DNA of 64,000 nt from Acanthosepion pharaonis (taxonomy: Eukaryota; Mollusca; Cephalopoda; Sepiida; Sepiidae), in NCBI GenBank assembly GCA_903632075.3, contig CAHIKZ030003337.1:141001-205000 (forward strand), in the 5' to 3' direction. How positions within the stretch are numbered: the stretch's first letter is position 1; the number at the start of each line of letters is the position of its first letter. The notes below the pieces were generated by a model. It was not told the DNA's origin. It did no database searches and worked only from the letters and a program-made list of their open reading frames with translations. A program made the translations under genes and the position numbers. Shown here piece after piece: positions 59,860-64,000 of this stretch.

Positions 59860-60758
59860 TATGTATTTCGGTAGTAATCACTCCTTTATACAAGTTTCGT
59901 TAAAAACGACTGACAACTTACTGCTTTTACATTCCTTGTTGGTTATCGGGTCATGTAATTTAATAATTGTGTATATGTACTATAAATATAAGATAGAAAG
60001 AAGAATAAAAGATTAGAGATTAATAGCATTCCGTTTTAAAACAGTGGGTGATTGTATGATAAAGTGCAAATATTTTGTGTGCTTGTAAACTGTGAATAAA
60101 GACGCTCACAAAATACTTCACTGTAGTTTTATGAAAAACCTCGAATCGATATGCATGTCTTAGCGCACAAACACATACACGCGCACGCAAATGACGGTGA
60201 TCGGAAATTAGAAAGACACCTGTTGAGGTAGAAGGATAAACTTAAACAAAACCTAAATTCTATAGACATCTCTTTGTAGTCCTTTGATGAAGCGGCTTAT
60301 GACTGTGACAAATGTAGTATGTACATAGAATCAATACAACGTTTGAAAGGTCACGCATTGAACATGTACGTATTACATGGTAGCACACGTGATAGAGTTG
60401 TCAAATCACTGGAGCCTTCACAATGATTGTTGTCTTTTGGGGTGCATATGGAATATTGTGGAAAATTATGAGACTCTAAAGTTGGCTTTAAAAATAATCG
60501 AAGGCACGAATGCAAGTTGGGCATCAAGAGCTAAAAGTGTTATTATGTCTATAAATATGCTTATAGACTGATTCTGTTTAGATTGATAGACAGACAGACA
60601 GAATTTGGCTAAAATAAATTGATAAATATATCCTTATATATATATATAGCTAGGATCGAAACCCAGGAGAAAAGCTTTCACTCGGAGATTTTACCCTTAA
60701 GCCCTTGGCGCACGGCAGGGAAGAAGGTGAAGTGTACTTATTTTCAGATAAACATAAA
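59858..60758. other. No recognised feature
   Basis: AT-rich DNA, short frames only. Confidence 0.45.
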
Positions 60759-60806
<48 letters not shown>

Positions 60807-60817
60807 GAAACAGAATG

Positions 60818-60851
<34 letters not shown>

Positions 60852-60862
60852 GAAACAGAATG

Positions 60863-60912
<50 letters not shown>

Positions 60913-60923
60913 GAAACTGAATG

Positions 60924-61015
<92 letters not shown>

Positions 61016-61023
61016 TCTGAATG

Positions 61024-61083
<60 letters not shown>

Positions 61084-61091
61084 TCTGAATG

Positions 61092-61132
<41 letters not shown>

Positions 61133-61194
61133 TGAAACAGAATGAGATAGATAGATAGATAGATGGAGATAGATAGATAGGGAAACAGAATGAG

Positions 61195-61248
<54 letters not shown>

Positions 61249-61259
61249 GAAACAGAATG

Positions 61260-61312
<53 letters not shown>
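60759..61312. repeat. (GATA)n block with regular GGAAACAGAATGA spacers
   Basis: GATA arrays of 6-28 units alternate with a 13-bp spacer GGAAACAGAATGA or a shortened TTCTGAATGA. Both the tetramer and the spacer are repeated, so this is a higher-order tandem array. The two long minus-strand frames (60650-61324, 60744-61331) are YLSI translations of TATC and not genes. Confidence 0.97.
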
Positions 61313-61313
<1 letters not shown>

Positions 61314-61579
61314 CACGGTAGCATCCCTCATTTATACCAGTTTTATTAAAAACAACGGAGAAGCCACTGTAATTAATCGTTTTATTTAAATTTTTTTGTG
61401 TTTTCTTTTCTGGACATCTTGGTTGATTTTACACATTTTATGTTTAGAAAAGAAAATAATTGTATCAATATAAGAAAAATGGAATGAAAAGCTTAATCAC
61501 ATTACGATGTCTGTCGTTATTAATAAAATTTAAAATAAAATTAAATTACGTAAAAAAGAAAATGACACGGACATTTCAT
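61313..61579. other. No recognised feature
   Basis: AT-rich DNA. Confidence 0.45.
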
Positions 61580-62307
61580 TTTAACATATATATTTACCAA
61601 AATTACAAACAAATAGTAAATGGTAAATTTATTCAATAAAATCGTCATTGGCTTCAACCAGGACTTCCAGGCTACTTCGGAATTTCTTACATCTCTTCTG
61701 GACGTTCTACTTATTGAAGCTGGTGAATGCTGCCATAATCCTTGCCTTCAGGTCATCTTAAAAGGAGTATTGTTGGTTTTTCGCTCAACTGTGCCTCACA
61801 CATAATAATCAAGAGGGTTAGCTAGATGTAAGAGGGTGATGTGTTCACAGACATTTTCTGACAGTCATGAATATGCCGTGCTGCTTTTTATCGCATGATG
61901 CAGAGTAATGTTGCCAGCAGCCAGCCTCTTGAACCAAGTAGCACTACCCCCCACACACACACAAAACACTTGATGTAGGCCTCTGTGTTGAGTTTGAGTC
62001 ACTCACTCACAAATTCTGGAGTTCTTGTCTTCATAATCACCATTAAATTCGTCCACCTCTTTCCGAATCTTCTTATCTGTTCTCAGATTGGCACCCCAAA
62101 CAGTCTGAAATTGTAGATTCCGGTGAGAATGCCAAGCAGTACAGCATGTCGTCTCCAAATTTCTGGCGGAGTAAATTGTGGCATGGTGCTCTTTTACTCA
62201 CAGACGGTGCACAACTGATACCACTAAACTGTGCAGTTGCTAAAATAAAAAAAAAACATGCATGCATGAAATTAATAGTATAAAATGGTGACAAATTACC
62301 TAACGCT
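61580..62307 (-). mobile_element. Tc1/mariner family M, copy D
   Basis: Minus-strand ATG near 62183 gives MPQFTPPEIWRRHAVLLGI, the family-M N-terminus. The C-terminal part near 61640-61800 corresponds to copies A-C (TCGCTCAACTGTGCCTCACA, GTGAATGCTGCCATAATCC). The right end GACAAATTACCTAACGC (62290) is a degraded terminal repeat; the left end is not identifiable. Many stops. This is the fourth copy in the window. Confidence 0.72.
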
Positions 62308-62319
62308 ATAATTTACGTA

Positions 62320-62322
<3 letters not shown>

Positions 62323-62371
<49 letters not shown>

Positions 62372-62592
62372 TAAATATAGATAACTCGTTTCAGGAAAAC
62401 CTCGAATTTTTGATTTGCTAATCAAATCAATCTCGAGGAAAAAAAAAAGGTTTTAAAAAAAGAAAGAGCTACAAACATGGACTTCTGCCGACAAAAAAAT
62501 CGCACAGATGCAGGTCTGAAGCCCAAAGAAAACTTTCCCTGACGATCCGTTTAGGTGAAACCTAGGTAGGTTTGTCTGGCTCACTAGGTGTA

Positions 62593-62634
<42 letters not shown>
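62323..62634 (-). repeat. U2 repeat, short copy between (TA)n arrays
   Basis: TA 62323-62367. U2 62378-62572 in inverse orientation to 2712-3222 (AACTCGTTTC, TCAATCTCGAGG, ATCGCACAGATGCAGGTCTG, CTGACGATCCGTTTAGG). TA 62595-62634. Confidence 0.65.
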
Positions 62635-62639
<5 letters not shown>

Positions 62640-62733
62640 ATGTGGTTATTGTGATTCCAACGAGAGAAAAGGGTGTATATTAAAAAAAAGAATTGTGCCG
62701 AAAACGTTTTTGGTTTTGCTTTTTTTTCCATAA

Positions 62734-62778
62734 TTTTACTACACGTGTTTCTGGTCTCGCGACCGTCTTCAGGTAAAA
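62734..62778 (-). ncRNA. Hammerhead-ribozyme-like motif, best candidate
   Basis: Minus strand, in order: TTTTAC (stem I 5' strand), CTGAAGA (core), CGGTC-GCGA-GACCA (stem II with a GNRA loop), GAA (core), ACACGTGT (minimal or palindromic stem III), A (cleavage position after GT), GTAAAA (stem I 3' strand, perfect 6-bp match). Every core element is present in the right order. The innermost stem II pair is a C-A mismatch, so activity may be weakened or lost. Penelope-like elements are known to carry hammerheads of this minimal type. A reverse-transcriptase remnant lies upstream on the same strand at 63197-63477, separated by a later solo-LTR insertion. Confidence 0.6.
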
Positions 62779-62845
62779 CGCGGAGATTTCCACATATTAT
62801 TAAAAATAATATTTTTTTTTCTTTATGTTTTTCGATGTTACATAT

Positions 62846-63112
62846 TGTTGTGGTAGGATCCACCTAATTTGCATAGTGAAGTACCGAACATATAAATATG
62901 GTTGGTACCGGGAAGAGAGGAAGGAATCAAGAGATTCAACCAGAGACTCTGCCCGACTGCGACTCAGTCAACACATTCTCCAGGAACGGTCTTACCAGGA
63001 ATATACAAAAGACTAGATGTAAATATTGTGTACACTTTCTTGTTTCAATACATTTTGTTCTAAGTACATTTTGTGTTGCATTATTATTCCATGCATTAGT
63101 CAAGTTTCAACA
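62846..63112 (+). mobile_element. Solo LTR, copy 2 (267 bp)
   Basis: Starts TGTTGTGGTAGGATCC and ends AGTTTCAACA, flanked by a perfect 5-bp duplication CATAT (62841-62845, 63113-63117). The TATA-like box TATAAATA is at 62891. Same family and orientation as 47972-48242, differing by scattered substitutions and small indels. Confidence 0.9.
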
Positions 63113-63196
63113 CATATTAACCATATGTGACTATTCATCAATTGCAGATTTATTTGAGTTTTGAAGGTTAATATAAGTGTGTGCCCCCTCCTTTTC

Positions 63197-63477
63197 TCAA
63201 TGTTGTTTCATATTCTTTTCTGTTTTCTGCAAAGTTGCTTTAGACGAAGAATTTCTCGACAGTTTATAAGCAATTCCTTTCAGAATATGCATGGTTACAC
63301 TTGCTGGGTAGTTTGATTTGTAGTTTGCATTCTTCGACACTGTGTTCGGTTTCTTATATGGGGAGACTGTACTGGCTGAAAGGTTGAACCCTGCCTCCAA
63401 ATATTGTACAACTTATTCATGTCGACCGTGATATCTAAATACAGGTCCTGGAAGTGTTGGAAAAGCATTTCTCTCAT
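63197..63477 (-). pseudogene. Reverse-transcriptase C-terminal remnant, possibly Penelope-like
   Basis: Minus-strand reading gives FQDLYLDITVDMNKLYN, then after a frame change SPYKKPNTVSKNANYKSNYP, and YKLSRNSSSKATLQK. The pattern FLD-x-T-x(n)-YxKPN-x(5)-NxxSNxP, then SRxSSxxxxxxK, resembles the thumb end of Penelope-like or related reverse transcriptases as I recall them. The catalytic aspartates lie outside the preserved part. At least one frameshift and a stop. Confidence 0.45.
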
Positions 63478-64000
63478 TCTATCGTTTCATCTTCTTTTGT
63501 CATCTACAATAATTTGCTAATCTCTATAAAGGCCGTTTTAGCCAACATGAGTAATTTTTCTAATTTTATTAAATATAAAAAGGCTCATCAGTTCCGAAAA
63601 CTCAGATCCATCAAACAACCCTTGTTGGACATCGAAGTCACCATTTCCGGATTTCGTAACTCACGCTTCGCCGCAATGAAATAAAAACAGGTTTGCGACA
63701 ATGTAAGATTATCTGAATGTGCTCGGGTGGAATATTAATAAAGCACTTAGCGTAGTTTAATGCTTCAAACAGTCTTTTTCTCCGATATGGAGGGGCAGAA
63801 GCCTTTGATGCCGTATTTTTAATAAATACGTATATATTTTTATTTTCAATATCATGAAACTAGGAGACACATTCATTTATTCTCTTCCATCGGTTTGCTT
63901 GTGTAGCTGCTCTTAATAAGCCGCATACATTTTGTAAGATTCTCTGGCTTACAATATCCAATTCAGTTTTAGTTGGGTCGATTAGACGAAGCGAACGGCT
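63478..64000. other. No recognised feature
   Basis: A short frame at about 63454-63684 has no recognised motif. The rest is AT-rich. Confidence 0.4.

Noticed and set aside
60650..61331. Two long minus-strand frames (224 and 195 codons)
   Set aside because: They translate the GATA/TATC array as YLSI repeats. A 4-bp repeat without stops is open in several frames, so there is no gene evidence.
63584..63620. CTGATGA-like hammerhead core on the minus strand
   Set aside because: The following hairpin is only A/T and no stem I or palindromic stem III is visible; this is expected by chance in AT-rich DNA.

Overview
This window looks like intergenic or intronic DNA from an AT-rich, repeat-dense animal genome. 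A cephalopod, most likely an octopus, is my best guess. The reasons are the density of long (TA)n, (GATA)n and (AC)n arrays, the many decayed Tc1/mariner copies, tRNA-derived SINE heads and foldback repeats, and the absence of any recognisable exon. The organism call is inference. I found no host protein-coding gene, rRNA gene or credible functional tRNA gene. Almost every long open frame here is either a transposase or reverse-transcriptase fragment or an artefact of a microsatellite, since (TATC)n and (TA)n have stop-free frames.

Layout. 0-9 kb: a retroposon with a tandem-monomer head, SINE pieces, a foldback unit whose ends resemble hammerhead ribozymes, and many microsatellites. 9.0-10.25 kb: a nearly full-length mariner (DD34D) with terminal inverted repeats, sitting inside a TA microsatellite. 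11-18 kb: minisatellites, a second mariner remnant, tRNA-SINE remnants and palindromic repeats. 18-28 kb: a second copy of the monomer-headed retroposon with clear target-site duplications, a Helitron-like element, foldbacks and the best-preserved palindromic repeat. 28-34 kb: mostly unannotatable DNA with a third mariner remnant and a Tc1/mariner fragment. 34-37.6 kb: a heavily mutated LINE followed by a minus-strand Helitron-like element. 37.6-39.3 kb: a GC-richer block that may be an LTR followed by a primer-binding site. 40-46 kb: a 537-bp foldback, an R2-like LINE tail, a fourth mariner remnant, a 109-bp hairpin and another Tc1/mariner copy. 48-52 kb: a solo LTR, a Tc1/mariner copy carrying a nested LINE insertion, and a compact Tc1-like element. 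52-64 kb: a 61-bp minisatellite, a foldback family, a GATA block with regular spacers, another Tc1/mariner copy, a second solo LTR, a hammerhead-like motif and a reverse-transcriptase remnant.

No set of genes works together here. What unifies the window is its repeat biology. Most repeat families are bordered by TA tracts, several are folded back on themselves, and at least six unrelated repeat ends share one architecture: CTGA(A/T)GA, then a short hairpin, then GAAA or a one-base variant, then a small palindrome. That matches the hammerhead-ribozyme layout known from Penelope-like retroelements. The clearest example, at 62734-62778 on the minus strand, also has a perfect 6-bp stem I and lies downstream of a reverse-transcriptase remnant on the same strand.
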